A stretch of 64,000 nucleotides of DNA, taken from the NCBI RefSeq assembly GCF_947500605.1, contig NZ_CANMSJ010000009.1, positions 62,001 to 126,000 of the forward strand. Reading direction: 5' to 3'. The notes beneath the pieces are model-generated. The model was given only the letters and a program-made list of their open reading frames with translations, was not told where the DNA came from and did not search any database. Of the stretch, positions 1-9,536 are shown one piece after another. The translations under genes and the position numbers were made by a program. Origin of the DNA: an uncultured Lacinutrix sp. Lineage in GTDB: Bacteria; Bacteroidota; Bacteroidia; Flavobacteriales; Flavobacteriaceae. Within the stretch, counting starts at the first letter, position 1, and every line of letters starts with the position of its first letter.

Positions 1-3
1 TGT

Positions 4-297
4 ATGAGCATAATAACTAACATAAATAAACTATTCGACCACAGAATTAGACTAGGCATCATGTCTATTTTAATGGTGAACGAGTATGCCGATTTTAATA
101 TGCTTAAAGAACTCCTGGGAGCCACAGATGGCAACTTAGCAAGCCATACAAAGGCCTTAGAAAAAGCAGAATATATTAAAATTGAAAAACAATTTATTGG
201 CAAGAAACCCAATACAAGATACAGCACTACTCCATTAGGAAAAGCTGAGTTTAAAAAACACATTAACGCTTTGGAAAAATTAATACACAAATCTTAG
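4..297 (+). CDS. Winged-helix transcriptional regulator
   Basis: A 97-residue one-domain protein of the HTH_34 winged-helix type (MarR/ArsR-like). Residues about 5-70 form the helix-turn-helix, with the recognition region around NLASHTKALEKAEYI, and the wing follows at about 72-85 (FIGKKPNTRYSTTPLGKAEF). The length is normal for this family, and the ATG at position 4 gives a complete domain even though it lies at the window edge. It is followed after 61 bases by a DUF4173 membrane gene. Such regulators often sit next to DUF4153/4173 genes in Flavobacteriia, so local control of that operon is the likely role (inference). The ligand is unknown. Confidence 0.85.
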   Translation: MSIITNINKLFDHRIRLGIMSILMVNEYADFNMLKELLGATDGNLASHTKALEKAEYIKIEKQFIGKKPNTRYSTTPLGKAEFKKHINALEKLIHKS

Positions 298-358
298 TTC
301 CTTTTTTTTATACACTTACTTTGAATTTCAAAGTACTTTTAAATAATAAATAAAACTT

Positions 359-1762
359 ATGAAACAAGCCATCATCATTCTCTCGTCTCTTGTATTTAGT
401 ACTTTATTCTACAGTCAGAATATTGGATTAAATCTATCCATTTTCAGCATCCTTACTTTAATCGTATTAATTATTAGCAATACCAATAAGTTTAAGAATA
501 AAGCAACAATTATCTATGCTCTACTCTATTTAGTAACTGCAGCAATAGTGTTCTTTCAACACACTACATTATCTATAATAACAAACTGTGTTGTCTTTTT
601 TACTTTAATTGGTAGTATTACTGAAGCTAGATCTTCAATATTTGTAAATTGGTTAAATGGTTTTTACACAACTGTTGCAGGCTTCTTTCATAGGAGTTTT
701 CATTTTAACGAAAAAGAAGCTAAGCCCATACTAAAAAAAGACATTGACTTTATACATTGGATAAAACTAATAGGCATACCATTAGTATTTATTATTGTTT
801 TTATTCTGCTTTACAAAAACGGAAACTCAGTTTTTAACGATTTAATCTCTCAAATAAATCTAAAGTTCATCAACATGCAATGGATTTTATTTTCGGTTTT
901 AGGTTACTTCTTATTCAGTAATATTATAAATCCTGTGGAAGTCGAACACGCAACAAAATTGGATTTAGAGACAGGAAACTCACTATTTAAAGGCAAGAAT
1001 TTTTCTGAAGAAGATTTAAAAAAAGAAAAACAACTGGGCACAACGCTTATGCTATTGCTTAATGTATTAATCGTATTTTATTTAGTTACAGATATTATTG
1101 CTATTAGCACGTCTGCTACTTCAAATGCTGAAACATTATCAAATCAGGTGCATAGCGGCATTAATGCTTTAATAGCCTCTATTGTAATTGCAATTGTTAT
1201 TATTCTATACTTTTTTAGAGGAAATCTTAACTTCTATAAAGACAATAAAACATTAAAAAGTTTAGCATTTATATGGATTATTTTAAATGCTGTATTAGTT
1301 ATTCTAATTGCACTTAAAAACAACATTTATGTTTCATCCTTTGGCTTCACCTATAAACGTGTTGGTGTTTACATATACTTACTATTAACATTTATAGGAC
1401 TTGTAACAACCTTTCTAAAAGTACTAAAAGTTAAAAATTTACTGTTTCTATTTAGAGTAAATACACAAATAGCTTTTGCAATACTTATGCTTTGCAGCGC
1501 TGTAAATTGGGATTACCATATAACGTATTACAACATTAACTATGCACAATCTGTAGATTTAAACTACCTAATAAAGTTATCTAATAACAATGCTTCCTTA
1601 TTAAAAACATACAACGATAAAAACACGTTAAGTAGTAATAACTACAAAAGAATAAATAATAAACACACCAATTTTATTGAATTATTAGAAGACCGAAACT
1701 GGCAGGAATACACCTACGAGAACTTAAAACAAAGTAATAACACCAAAACACAAAACTATTAA
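359..1762 (+). CDS. DUF4173/DUF4153-family polytopic membrane protein
   Basis: A 467-residue inner-membrane protein with about 11-12 hydrophobic segments spread over residues 1-400, and a hydrophilic Asn/Lys-rich tail from about 405. The overall pattern fits the DUF4153/DUF4173 family; no catalytic motif is visible and the function is unknown. Its stop codon overlaps the next start by one base (TAATG), so it is translationally coupled to the small membrane protein that follows. It is the first gene of a six-gene run ending at about 4.4 kb, and the winged-helix regulator just upstream probably controls it. Confidence 0.75.
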   Translation: MKQAIIILSSLVFSTLFYSQNIGLNLSIFSILTLIVLIISNTNKFKNKATIIYALLYLVTAAIVFFQHTTLSIITNCVVFFTLIGSITEARSSIFVNWLNGFYTTVAGFFHRSFHFNEKEAKPILKKDIDFIHWIKLIGIPLVFIIVFILLYKNGNSVFNDLISQINLKFINMQWILFSVLGYFLFSNIINPVEVEHATKLDLETGNSLFKGKNFSEEDLKKEKQLGTTLMLLLNVLIVFYLVTDIIAISTSATSNAETLSNQVHSGINALIASIVIAIVIILYFFRGNLNFYKDNKTLKSLAFIWIILNAVLVILIALKNNIYVSSFGFTYKRVGVYIYLLLTFIGLVTTFLKVLKVKNLLFLFRVNTQIAFAILMLCSAVNWDYHITYYNINYAQSVDLNYLIKLSNNNASLLKTYNDKNTLSSNNYKRINNKHTNFIELLEDRNWQEYTYENLKQSNNTKTQNY

Positions 1763-2136
1763 TGAATGTTCCATCTAACGTAGGGAAATCTACATTATTA
1801 GCCATGTGTATTTTCTGGATAATCAATTTTACAAAAGATGTAAGTATGGACTTAGCCGGAATTGTATTGTTATCGGCAATCCCAATTTTTATTTGCGTAA
1901 CACTTGTAATAATTATTACAATATGCCCAATCTTCTGGATTTTAAAAAAAGACACTATAAGTAATTACGCTATTGCAAAAAAGTACTTTCCATATTATGC
2001 AATAGTAATGTTTGGCTTGTGTCTTATGGGAGTAATAGCATCAAGAGCTGATATTTATTCTATTAGTTTCTTCATTACAGTATTTATTACAACAGCACAA
2101 TCATGGGTATGGTTTGCAAAAGAAAATAAGGTATGA
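1762..2136 (+). CDS. Small multi-pass membrane protein, unknown function
   Basis: A 124-residue protein not recognised as a named family. It shows three to four hydrophobic stretches (about 12-24, 29-56, 74-93, 97-117) separated by a short basic loop (ILKKDTISNYAIAKKYF). The start is fixed by a one-base overlap with the DUF4173 stop, and its own stop overlaps the next start by four bases (ATGA), so it is part of a tightly coupled operon. It may be a partner subunit of the upstream membrane protein (inference from coupling only). Confidence 0.7.
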   Translation: MNVPSNVGKSTLLAMCIFWIINFTKDVSMDLAGIVLLSAIPIFICVTLVIIITICPIFWILKKDTISNYAIAKKYFPYYAIVMFGLCLMGVIASRADIYSISFFITVFITTAQSWVWFAKENKV

Positions 2137-2639
2137 AAACACTAAGAAAACAACTTATTAATTGGCTATTCGAGGCTTCAAGTAAACTCTATACTCGTAT
2201 TTATAAAAACCAGAAACCATGGCAAATTACTAAATCAGATTTGCTCTCTTATTCTAAAAACAGTTTAGGTTACCGTTTGGGTTTATTTCTCGATAAAAAT
2301 AATTTCGAGCTCATTCCAAAAGTAGAACGTCATGATTGTTACCATGTTTTAACAGGTTACAGTACAAAAGTAGAAGATGAAATTGCTTTACAATATTTAA
2401 GTTTAGCAAATGGTAAACGAAGTCCGTATTTGTATGGTGTGGTAATTTTAGGCACTATTATTCTTCCAGACTATTTCACATACTATTTACAATCTTATAA
2501 AATAGGTAAAGAAGCAAATGTGTTTCATAATCTAGATTTTAAATCACTATTAAAAGTGAATATAAACACTATAAGGCAAGCTATATTTTCGAAGCAGCAA
2601 ATACAAACCATTAACAATTTACATTATGAGCAGACTTAA
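2133..2639 (+). CDS. Coq4-like protein
   Basis: A 168-residue protein with the Coq4 signature HDxxH-x11-E: H67, D68, H71 and E83 (ERHDCYHVLTGY). In Coq4 proteins these residues bind a divalent metal; COQ4 acts in ubiquinone assembly, with decarboxylation at ring C1 reported for eukaryotic and bacterial members. Flavobacteria normally make menaquinone rather than ubiquinone, so the substrate here may differ. It has no signal peptide or clear transmembrane segment, though LYGVVILGTIILPDYFTYYL (about 100-119) is a hydrophobic helix of the kind Coq4 uses at the membrane surface. It overlaps both neighbours, so it is co-transcribed with membrane proteins. Confidence 0.75.
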   Translation: MKTLRKQLINWLFEASSKLYTRIYKNQKPWQITKSDLLSYSKNSLGYRLGLFLDKNNFELIPKVERHDCYHVLTGYSTKVEDEIALQYLSLANGKRSPYLYGVVILGTIILPDYFTYYLQSYKIGKEANVFHNLDFKSLLKVNINTIRQAIFSKQQIQTINNLHYEQT

Positions 2640-3279
2640 AACTAAATTACTTAAATACATGAAAAAGGTTTCTATAATTACAGCTCTAACGGTAATATTC
2701 GCAGTAATATGTAATGGTATAATTATTTATAATGCTGAAGGTAAAACGTTTTCAGAAATTAAAAACATTCCTAAAAACAAAGTCGGAATCGTTCTAGGCG
2801 CAAGTAAATTTACTAATGGCAATCGCATTAATTTATATTACAAATACAGATTGGAAGCTGCTGAAGTACTTTACAATGCAGGAAAGATAGAATACATTTT
2901 GATAAGTGGAGATAATAGTAGGAAAGACTACGACGAACCTTCCACCTTTAAAAACGATTTAATAGCCAAAGGCATTCCAGAACATAAGATCTTTCTCGAC
3001 TATGCTGGATTTAGAACTTTAGACTCTATGGTTAGAGCAAAAGCTATATTTAGTTTAACCGAATGCACAATCATATCTCAAAAATTCCATAACGAACGTG
3101 CCATTTACTTAGCTCAGAAAAACAACATTAATGCTATCGCTTTCAATGCTAAAAACACAACAGGTCGGTACGGTTTAAAAACTAACCTTAGAGAATACTT
3201 AGCAAAAACAAAAGCCGTTTTAGACATCCTCTTTAGAGTGCAGCCTAAGTTTCTTGGTAAAAAAATAGACATTATATAA
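2626..3279 (+). CDS. SanA/YdcF-like DUF218 envelope protein
   Basis: A 217-residue protein with an N-terminal membrane anchor (about residues 15-33) followed by a DUF218 domain. Visible family features are GIVLGASKF near residue 54, YKYRLEAAEVLYNAGKIEYILISGDNSRKDYDEP, and the SQKFHNERAIYLAQ segment. The architecture resembles E. coli SanA (vancomycin exclusion, envelope barrier). The ATG at 2626 overlaps the Coq4-like gene by 14 bases. An internal ATG at 2659 would give a more conventional signal anchor (MKKVSIITALTVI) and is an equally good start. The molecular activity of DUF218 proteins is poorly defined. Confidence 0.82.
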   Translation: MSRLKTKLLKYMKKVSIITALTVIFAVICNGIIIYNAEGKTFSEIKNIPKNKVGIVLGASKFTNGNRINLYYKYRLEAAEVLYNAGKIEYILISGDNSRKDYDEPSTFKNDLIAKGIPEHKIFLDYAGFRTLDSMVRAKAIFSLTECTIISQKFHNERAIYLAQKNNINAIAFNAKNTTGRYGLKTNLREYLAKTKAVLDILFRVQPKFLGKKIDII

Positions 3280-3318
3280 AACGAGCCTTCTAAAAAAATG
3301 TAATTAAAACAACAACAC

Positions 3319-3711
3319 ATGAAAACTACATTTCAACCTTATTACTTCGCATCCTTTTACCTTCTGTTATTAATAGAAATTGCTATTGCTATATTCTTAA
3401 AAGGCGGATTTATAAGGCACACGTTTGGCGATTTCTTATCCGTAATTCTAATCTATTGTTTTATTAAAAGTTTTTTAAACATCAAGCCCATATTAGTAGC
3501 TGTGCTAGTACTTGCTATTGCTTTTATTATTGAATTCTTACAACTAGCAAACATTTTAGAGTTTTTAAATTTAAGAGACAATAGATTAATTGCAACAATA
3601 TTAGGCACATCTTTTAGCATTCAAGACCTCATCGCCTATACTTTGGGCACAATATTTATTTTGATTACAGACATTTCTATTAATAAAAAAAGCATTAAAA
3701 ATGAAGACTGA
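3319..3711 (+). CDS. DUF2809 family membrane protein
   Basis: A 130-residue protein with four hydrophobic helices. The segment FLKGGFIRHTFGDFLSVILIYCFIKSF and the later IIEFLQL match DUF2809, a small membrane-protein family of unknown role that resembles the VanZ fold. It follows the SanA-like gene after 39 bases and overlaps the DUF1361 gene by 11 bases, so the two are probably translated together. Confidence 0.8.
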   Translation: MKTTFQPYYFASFYLLLLIEIAIAIFLKGGFIRHTFGDFLSVILIYCFIKSFLNIKPILVAVLVLAIAFIIEFLQLANILEFLNLRDNRLIATILGTSFSIQDLIAYTLGTIFILITDISINKKSIKNED

Positions 3712-4402
3712 AATTCGTGAAATCAAATACCTAAAAAAAAGAAATATTGCTAATATCTTTAAAACGCTATTTCCAAAACAAGCGCATTCTTTAAGTATTC
3801 TATTTATGCTTATGTTTTTTAGTTTTGTCATTCTATTTTTTAGAATAGCAATTACCAAAACACTTTACTATACTTTTTTAGTTTGGAATATATTTTTAGC
3901 CATTATTCCTTATGTTATTACAATGTATTTATCCGATAAAAAGAAACTAAACAAAATCAGTTTTATACTAGCTTTTGGTGCTTGGTTAGCCTTTTTACGT
4001 AATGCTCCATATATAATTACAGATTTATATCATTTAAGCAGAAGCACCTTTAATATCATTTGGATAGATACTTTAGTAATTAGTGCATTTGCAATCACTG
4101 GTATGTTTTTGTTTTATTTTTCTTTATTTCAAATGAAAAATTTACTCTTATCTTTTTTAAGCAGAAAGGTTTCGGAAGCTTTAATTACTACAACCATATT
4201 TCTATCTGCTTTTGGTGTTTATATTGGTCGATTTTTACGCTATAATTCTTGGCAAATTTTAAGTCATCCGCAGCAATTATTTAGTGACATTATAAACATG
4301 ATACTTCATCCTATTACAAATAAAGAAGTTTGGTTATTCACACTATTATTTGGTTTCTTTTTACAACTTGGCTATTCCGTTTTTAAACGCTTAAAAAAAT
4401 AA
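3701..4402 (+). CDS. DUF1361 family membrane protein
   Basis: A 233-residue polytopic protein with about seven hydrophobic segments. The DUF1361 hallmark RNAPYIITDLYHL is present near residues 100-112, preceded by AWLAFL. The start overlaps the DUF2809 stop by 11 bases, and it is the last gene of the run. Function unknown. An internal methionine at the cytoplasmic N-terminus could be used instead, but the coupled start is preferred. Confidence 0.82.
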   Translation: MKTEIREIKYLKKRNIANIFKTLFPKQAHSLSILFMLMFFSFVILFFRIAITKTLYYTFLVWNIFLAIIPYVITMYLSDKKKLNKISFILAFGAWLAFLRNAPYIITDLYHLSRSTFNIIWIDTLVISAFAITGMFLFYFSLFQMKNLLLSFLSRKVSEALITTTIFLSAFGVYIGRFLRYNSWQILSHPQQLFSDIINMILHPITNKEVWLFTLLFGFFLQLGYSVFKRLKK

Positions 4403-4545
4403 TCTTTTTTATTCCTTAACATAATATGATTCTAGTTCATTTAACAACCATAAGTCTCTTATTATAAAACAATAACAAGAAATTAATACAATACTAATTT
4501 TCAATTTATTATTTTTATAAGATTAACCAAAACTTAAACAAAAAA

Positions 4546-6441
4546 ATGAAACATTTATCAGCTGGATTACTACTTGCGGTACTACTTGTTTTTTCATGTA
4601 AGAAAGAAACAGAAAAAGTAGAAAAAACAAACACTTATACTATGGGTGATTTTGAACTTTCTGCAGACGTTGTAACACACAACAAGCCAATTACTATTAC
4701 TTATAATGGAGAAGACCAAGATATGGAAGGTTTTTACTATATGCTTAATGGTTACAAATCCTACCCAAAGGATTTAAATTTTGAAAACGGGAAAGCAACT
4801 ATTTCAATTCCAGATTCTATTACTGCAATTGCTTTAAACTTAAAAGTAGATGGAAAGTATTTAGATAATGATAAAAAAGGCTATCTATTTCCTGTTTTAG
4901 ATAAAGATGGAGCAACTATTATTGGAAGCAATTCTAGTATGGAAGCTTACAAATCTGGTAATGGTCAAAATTACGGAATAGAAGGCGATGCAGATGTTTT
5001 AGCAAAAACACTTGAAGCAGATATTACAGCTAATCCAGAACTTAAAGAACTTTGGGGAACTCGATATTTAAGTAATGTTATGAGAAGTGACAGCAAAAAA
5101 GGAAAAGCATTGGCTAATACAATGTTAACTGAATTCGCTGCGAAAAAAGATTTAACAGAAGAAGACTACACACAAATAAGCACTATATACAGAAACTTAA
5201 GAGATGCAAAAGGTGTCGATTCTATTTCTAAGATTGCAATTGCAAAATTTCCTAATGGAGAATTGAAGCAACAAGCTTTAATGAATGATTTTTATGGTTC
5301 AAAAACATTAGATGAAAAGGAAACTATTTTTAACGAACTTGAAACTAAATTCGGAATGAGTCCTTCATTATCTTACGCTGCAAACAGTATTGCTGCTCAA
5401 AAATTTAAAGAAGGAGACGAAGCTGGTTTTAAATTATACGCAAGTAAAATAACTAACCCAAACGATAAAGCTGGATTATACAACAGTGTTGCTTGGCCTG
5501 CTGCCGAAGAAGGAAAAAACATGGAAATGGCTTCTCAACTGTCTAAAGCTTCTTTAGATTTATTAATGGAAGCAAAACAAGATGTATCTAACAAGCCTGC
5601 TTACTATACTGAAAATCAATACAAAAAAAGTGTTGATGATGCTTACAATATGTTTGCAGACACTTACGCTTTACTACAATACAAATTAGGAAACGTAAAA
5701 GAAGCGATTACATACCAAGCTAAAGCTATTGGAGATGGAAAAAGCAGTGATGTTAACGAACGCTATATTGAATTTTTAGTTGCAGATAAGCAATATAAAT
5801 TAGCAGCAGAAGAAGCTAATTTATTTTTAAGTGAAGGTCATGGAACTAGTAAAATAAAAGAGTTTTACAAAACAGCTTATACCTCAATAAATCCTGATGC
5901 TACAGATTTTGATTCTATTATTTCTAAAATAGACAAAGCGAACCACGAAAGAGAATTAGCCGAATTAAAGAAGTCTATGCTTGACGAAGAAGCGCCACAA
6001 TTTGTACTTAAAAATTTAGATGGAGAAAACGTTTCACTTGGAGATTTAAAAGGAAAAACAGTGATTTTAGATTTCTGGGCAACATGGTGCGGACCTTGTA
6101 AAGCTTCTTTTCCAGGAATGCAACAAGTAGTAGAAAAGTATAAAGACGATGAAAGTGTTGTTTTACTTTTTGTAGATACTTTTGAAGATGGTAAAAACAG
6201 AGAAGAAAATGTAGCTAAATTTATTAAAGATAACAACTACGATTTCCATGTGTTAATTGATGGAAAAGTAAAAGATAGTAACGATTACGAAGTTGCTAAA
6301 AAATATGGTATTACTGGAATACCTACTAAAATAATTATTGGCCCTACTGGAAAAATAAACTTTAGAGCTGTTGGTTTTAGTGGCAGTAACGATAAGTTAA
6401 AACAAGAAATGGACTTAATGATAGATTTATTAAAATCTTAA
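4546..6441 (+). CDS. TlpA-like thioredoxin-fold lipoprotein
   Basis: A 631-residue periplasm-facing lipoprotein (SpII site at C18 in LVFSCKK). Residues about 25-130 form a beta-rich N-terminal domain of the kind found ahead of Bacteroidota TlpA proteins. Residues about 140-470 are an all-helical, repeat-like region, and residues about 480-631 are a TlpA/AhpC-type thioredoxin domain with the redox pair WCGPC (C515, C518) and a cis-Pro loop (GIPTKIII). It probably reduces or isomerises disulphides in envelope proteins. It stands alone, with a 143-base spacer upstream and a bidirectional terminator downstream. Confidence 0.85.
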   Translation: MKHLSAGLLLAVLLVFSCKKETEKVEKTNTYTMGDFELSADVVTHNKPITITYNGEDQDMEGFYYMLNGYKSYPKDLNFENGKATISIPDSITAIALNLKVDGKYLDNDKKGYLFPVLDKDGATIIGSNSSMEAYKSGNGQNYGIEGDADVLAKTLEADITANPELKELWGTRYLSNVMRSDSKKGKALANTMLTEFAAKKDLTEEDYTQISTIYRNLRDAKGVDSISKIAIAKFPNGELKQQALMNDFYGSKTLDEKETIFNELETKFGMSPSLSYAANSIAAQKFKEGDEAGFKLYASKITNPNDKAGLYNSVAWPAAEEGKNMEMASQLSKASLDLLMEAKQDVSNKPAYYTENQYKKSVDDAYNMFADTYALLQYKLGNVKEAITYQAKAIGDGKSSDVNERYIEFLVADKQYKLAAEEANLFLSEGHGTSKIKEFYKTAYTSINPDATDFDSIISKIDKANHERELAELKKSMLDEEAPQFVLKNLDGENVSLGDLKGKTVILDFWATWCGPCKASFPGMQQVVEKYKDDESVVLLFVDTFEDGKNREENVAKFIKDNNYDFHVLIDGKVKDSNDYEVAKKYGITGIPTKIIIGPTGKINFRAVGFSGSNDKLKQEMDLMIDLLKS

Positions 6442-6462
6442 TTAAATAGATTTTATAAAAAG

Positions 6463-6492
6463 AAAAAGCCACGATATATATCGTGGCTTTTA
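6463..6492. terminator. Bidirectional intrinsic terminator
   Basis: A near-perfect palindrome built on AAAAAGCCACGAT and its complement, with A- and T-runs on its two flanks. It lies between two convergent genes (TlpA lipoprotein on plus, TSP3 lipoprotein on minus) and can serve both. Confidence 0.88.
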
Positions 6493-6511
6493 TATTTAAT
6501 AGTATTTAATA

Positions 6512-8587
6512 TTAAAAGTCTAAAGGATCGTTTGGATCTGTACCGTTTGTAGCTTCACTACAATCGTCTACGCCATCTCCATCGGTGTCTGGGTCATTTG
6601 GATCTGTAATATTTCCATTAGGATTACAAGTTGTTTCTGTAAAATCGTTACCAGACAATTCCTCACAATTAAACAAACCGTCTCCATCGCTATCTTCGAA
6701 ACCTAACGCAGTAATAACTCCAATTATATTTTGTCCTGTATTATCACTTTCTACTCTTACATAAAGTTGTTGCACTCCAATAACTATTGATGTATAAGGC
6801 ATTGACAAGGCATTAACTTCACTTTGCGCATCCATTAAAGTTTCATAATAATTATAAACAAAGTTTGGAAAAGAACCATCTTCATAATACAATGAAAAAT
6901 CGTAGGTATAAACATCAATTGCACAACCTATTTCATAAATTTCGGCATCAAACATATTAGAATTGTTATCGATATCGTCTAAATAATCTGGTGTTTGATC
7001 TCCATCTGTATCATCGTTCATTGGGTTACCATCATTATTAGCATCTTCATCTGCTGTATTTATTCCATCTCCATCATCGTCTTCATCTTGGTAATTTGGA
7101 ATCCCATCATTATCGGTATCATCATCATCTAAGTTACTATTTCCGTTTACATCTTCATCAATATCAAAAATACCATCAGCATCTGTATCTACTAAATCAA
7201 CACAAGACATTTCTGTGCCTAAATCTGTAGTTGGCGCTGTAAAACTCCCATTAAAAACACCTGTAGACTGACTATTAGTAACGTCTATTACTTGTGCAGA
7301 ATACGAAGTATCTGAAGCACAATAATCTATTACAACAGCAATTTCTCCATCTGTAATTGGAATTATTTGCGATTGGTTATTATATACTAATTGAAGGTAT
7401 CCATTAGTAATAGCATCTCCATTGCAATCGTTAAAAATAGCGGTGAAATTTGTTGTTAAAGCGCCTCCACTTTGTGCGGTTACTGATATGTTTTGATCTT
7501 CGGAATAAGGCCCTAACGCCATAGAAAATTCGTTACTTACACATCCAAAATCTGAAACAGTTAAGGTTAGAGTTTCATTTGCAGGAACTAAACCACAAAC
7601 CAGTCCATTATTATCTGTATACCCAGAAGTAGTAGAACTCCAACCAGAGGCATCTCTTTCTATTTGCACTAAAATATTAGGAATAGGATTGTTATTTTGA
7701 TCAACTATTGTAACACAAAAATCGATAGTTTCAAAAGGTGCGTCACAATTCCAGAAACTAAAATGAGAAACTTCTCCTTCGTATCTTCCATTAACTAACG
7801 TTGCAGAACCTTCTTCTTTCCAATACCCATTATCTTCATCAAAATACCATAATGGAATTGTAGCAGGAGGATTTGTAATGCTACTAGCAACTGGAACTCT
7901 TATAATCCCTGGTTCTCCTGGAGCGATATTTAATTCTTCTCCGCCATCTCCTCTTAACTCAACAGCAATCATTCCATAAGATTCTAAAACTCTAAGTTCT
8001 CCGTCTATATTTTCTGCAGTTAAATTACCAGGCATCATTTGCGTAAAGTATTCATTATCTACACTTAACGATTTCATTATAATATCTACATTTCCTTGAT
8101 ATGCTCCTCCAAATTGATTTGTAAACTGCCCTGGAAAATCTACTTCTACACCATCTGGTAAAGCTATAGTTAATGGTTGACCTGCAATTATTGTTGCTAC
8201 AGGATCTAAACTTAACAACATTATTTTAACTTGGTTAACACCGCTTGTTGGCACTAAGGCTCGAGAACTATTAATAAAACCATTTTTACTCACTTTTATA
8301 TCTGCAAACTTACTGTAAACTGTTGCACTAACTATTGAAAATACACCGTTAGCATCTGTTACAGTAAAAGTAGAACCAATATTAATAGTAGCTCCTGCTA
8401 TTGGATTATCTTCCTCGTTTACAACTGTCCCAATAAAACGAGCCTGAATGGCACTTCCAAAATTCTGTAAAAACGGATTAGTTTCTCCAGCTTCAGAACT
8501 TTCGTTTATAGGTATATTATTATCATTCTGGCAAGCGGTTAACGCAAACAAAAATGCTAAAATGAATACATTCTTTATTAATTTCAT
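6512..8587 (-). CDS. Thrombospondin type-3 repeat lipoprotein
   Basis: A 691-residue lipoprotein (LTAC lipobox, C19). Residues about 50-125 are a CarboxypepD_reg-like beta-sandwich (GTVVNEEDNPIAGATINIGS). A long beta-rich central region includes a second such segment near 290-370. Residues about 465-550 and 645-690 hold calcium-binding thrombospondin type-3 motifs (DTDADGIFD, DTDNDGIPNYQDEDDDGDG, DTDGDGVDDC). There is no type-IX sorting domain, so it is probably anchored by lipid in the outer membrane. The Asp-rich repeats suggest a calcium-stabilised stalk. Binding partner unknown. Confidence 0.82.
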   Translation of the reverse strand: MKLIKNVFILAFLFALTACQNDNNIPINESSEAGETNPFLQNFGSAIQARFIGTVVNEEDNPIAGATINIGSTFTVTDANGVFSIVSATVYSKFADIKVSKNGFINSSRALVPTSGVNQVKIMLLSLDPVATIIAGQPLTIALPDGVEVDFPGQFTNQFGGAYQGNVDIIMKSLSVDNEYFTQMMPGNLTAENIDGELRVLESYGMIAVELRGDGGEELNIAPGEPGIIRVPVASSITNPPATIPLWYFDEDNGYWKEEGSATLVNGRYEGEVSHFSFWNCDAPFETIDFCVTIVDQNNNPIPNILVQIERDASGWSSTTSGYTDNNGLVCGLVPANETLTLTVSDFGCVSNEFSMALGPYSEDQNISVTAQSGGALTTNFTAIFNDCNGDAITNGYLQLVYNNQSQIIPITDGEIAVVIDYCASDTSYSAQVIDVTNSQSTGVFNGSFTAPTTDLGTEMSCVDLVDTDADGIFDIDEDVNGNSNLDDDDTDNDGIPNYQDEDDDGDGINTADEDANNDGNPMNDDTDGDQTPDYLDDIDNNSNMFDAEIYEIGCAIDVYTYDFSLYYEDGSFPNFVYNYYETLMDAQSEVNALSMPYTSIVIGVQQLYVRVESDNTGQNIIGVITALGFEDSDGDGLFNCEELSGNDFTETTCNPNGNITDPNDPDTDGDGVDDCSEATNGTDPNDPLDF

Positions 8588-8680
8588 AATCTATTTTTTA
8601 TCTTATATAAATATAACAACTAGTCTTTAATAACTCCTAATCTAAAATTTTATTTGTTGTTAACACTTTAATATGCTGTA

Positions 8681-9517
8681 TTAAACACTTTTTTTAATTA
8701 ATGCAACATCATTTTCAAAATTTGTAACAGTTGAAGATTTCTCTCTATTTTTTTCTTGAATTTTTCTAACAATTTTGGTTGTTCTGTTTCTTGTTAAGAA
8801 ACGTGGTAAATTTGCTAAAAACTTATTAAAATTTCCCGGAACTGCAACTACTTTACCTTTTAACATTGCTTTATAACCATATGCAGCAACTGCTTTTGGG
8901 CAAGCCATATTAAAACTTATTTTATTTTCTGAAGAAGCGCTAGAAACCACTTCTTGAAAACAGGTTTTGGTTGGCCCTGGACATAAAACAGTAACTGAAA
9001 CACCTGTTCCTTTAAGTTCGTTTGCTATAGCTTCGGAAAAAGAAAGTAAATACGATTTCGAGGCATAATATAAAGCCATCATTGGCCCTGGCTGAAATGC
9101 TGCTAAAGAAGAGACGTTTAATATTTTACCATAATCTCGTTTTATCATGCCTTGCAAAACAAGCTTGGTTAAATGTGTAATAGTTATAATATGTAAATTT
9201 AACATTGCAGATTCCTGCTCCCAATTATTATCTACAAAAGAACCATAAATACCAAAACCTGCACAATTAACTAAAACATCTATTTCTACGTTTTTAATAG
9301 TATTAAAAACAATTTGGGCACTATTACTCTTGCTTAAATCTACAGCCATAACCTTTACGTTACAGCTGGTAGTTTTTTGTATTTGTTTTTTAATTTCTTC
9401 TAGTCTTACCTCATCTATATCTATTAAAACTAAATTGTAGTTATCTTTTGCTAACAACAGCATTAACTCGTATCCTAATCCTGATGCTGCTCCTGTTACT
9501 ACCGCTGTTTGGTGCAT
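8681..9517 (-). CDS. Short-chain dehydrogenase/reductase
   Basis: A 278-residue classical SDR. The NAD(P)-binding motif TGAASGLG is at residues 8-15, NCAG at 84-87, the catalytic Ser near 136-137, and YxxxK at Y150/K154. It belongs to the DltE/YqjQ-like branch (COG0300) judging by the opening and by the FSEAIANELKGTGVSVTVLCPGPT segment. The C-terminal basic tail (KIVRKIQEKNREK) is typical. The gene lies 19 bases after the AlaDH/LKR-like gene, so the two may be co-transcribed. Substrate unknown. Confidence 0.85.
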   Translation of the reverse strand: MHQTAVVTGAASGLGYELMLLLAKDNYNLVLIDIDEVRLEEIKKQIQKTTSCNVKVMAVDLSKSNSAQIVFNTIKNVEIDVLVNCAGFGIYGSFVDNNWEQESAMLNLHIITITHLTKLVLQGMIKRDYGKILNVSSLAAFQPGPMMALYYASKSYLLSFSEAIANELKGTGVSVTVLCPGPTKTCFQEVVSSASSENKISFNMACPKAVAAYGYKAMLKGKVVAVPGNFNKFLANLPRFLTRNRTTKIVRKIQEKNREKSSTVTNFENDVALIKKSV

Positions 9518-9536
9518 GTATTTATTTTTGTACTAT

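Noticed and set aside
5877-6236. 119-codon frame opposite the TlpA lipoprotein
   Set aside because: It is the antisense of the thioredoxin domain and has biased Ser/Phe composition typical of a shadow.
6960-7190. Tandem-repeat-like DNA, considered as a minisatellite or CRISPR
   Set aside because: The repetition comes from Asp-rich thrombospondin type-3 coding repeats; units differ and there are no spacers. No CRISPR array was seen anywhere in the window.
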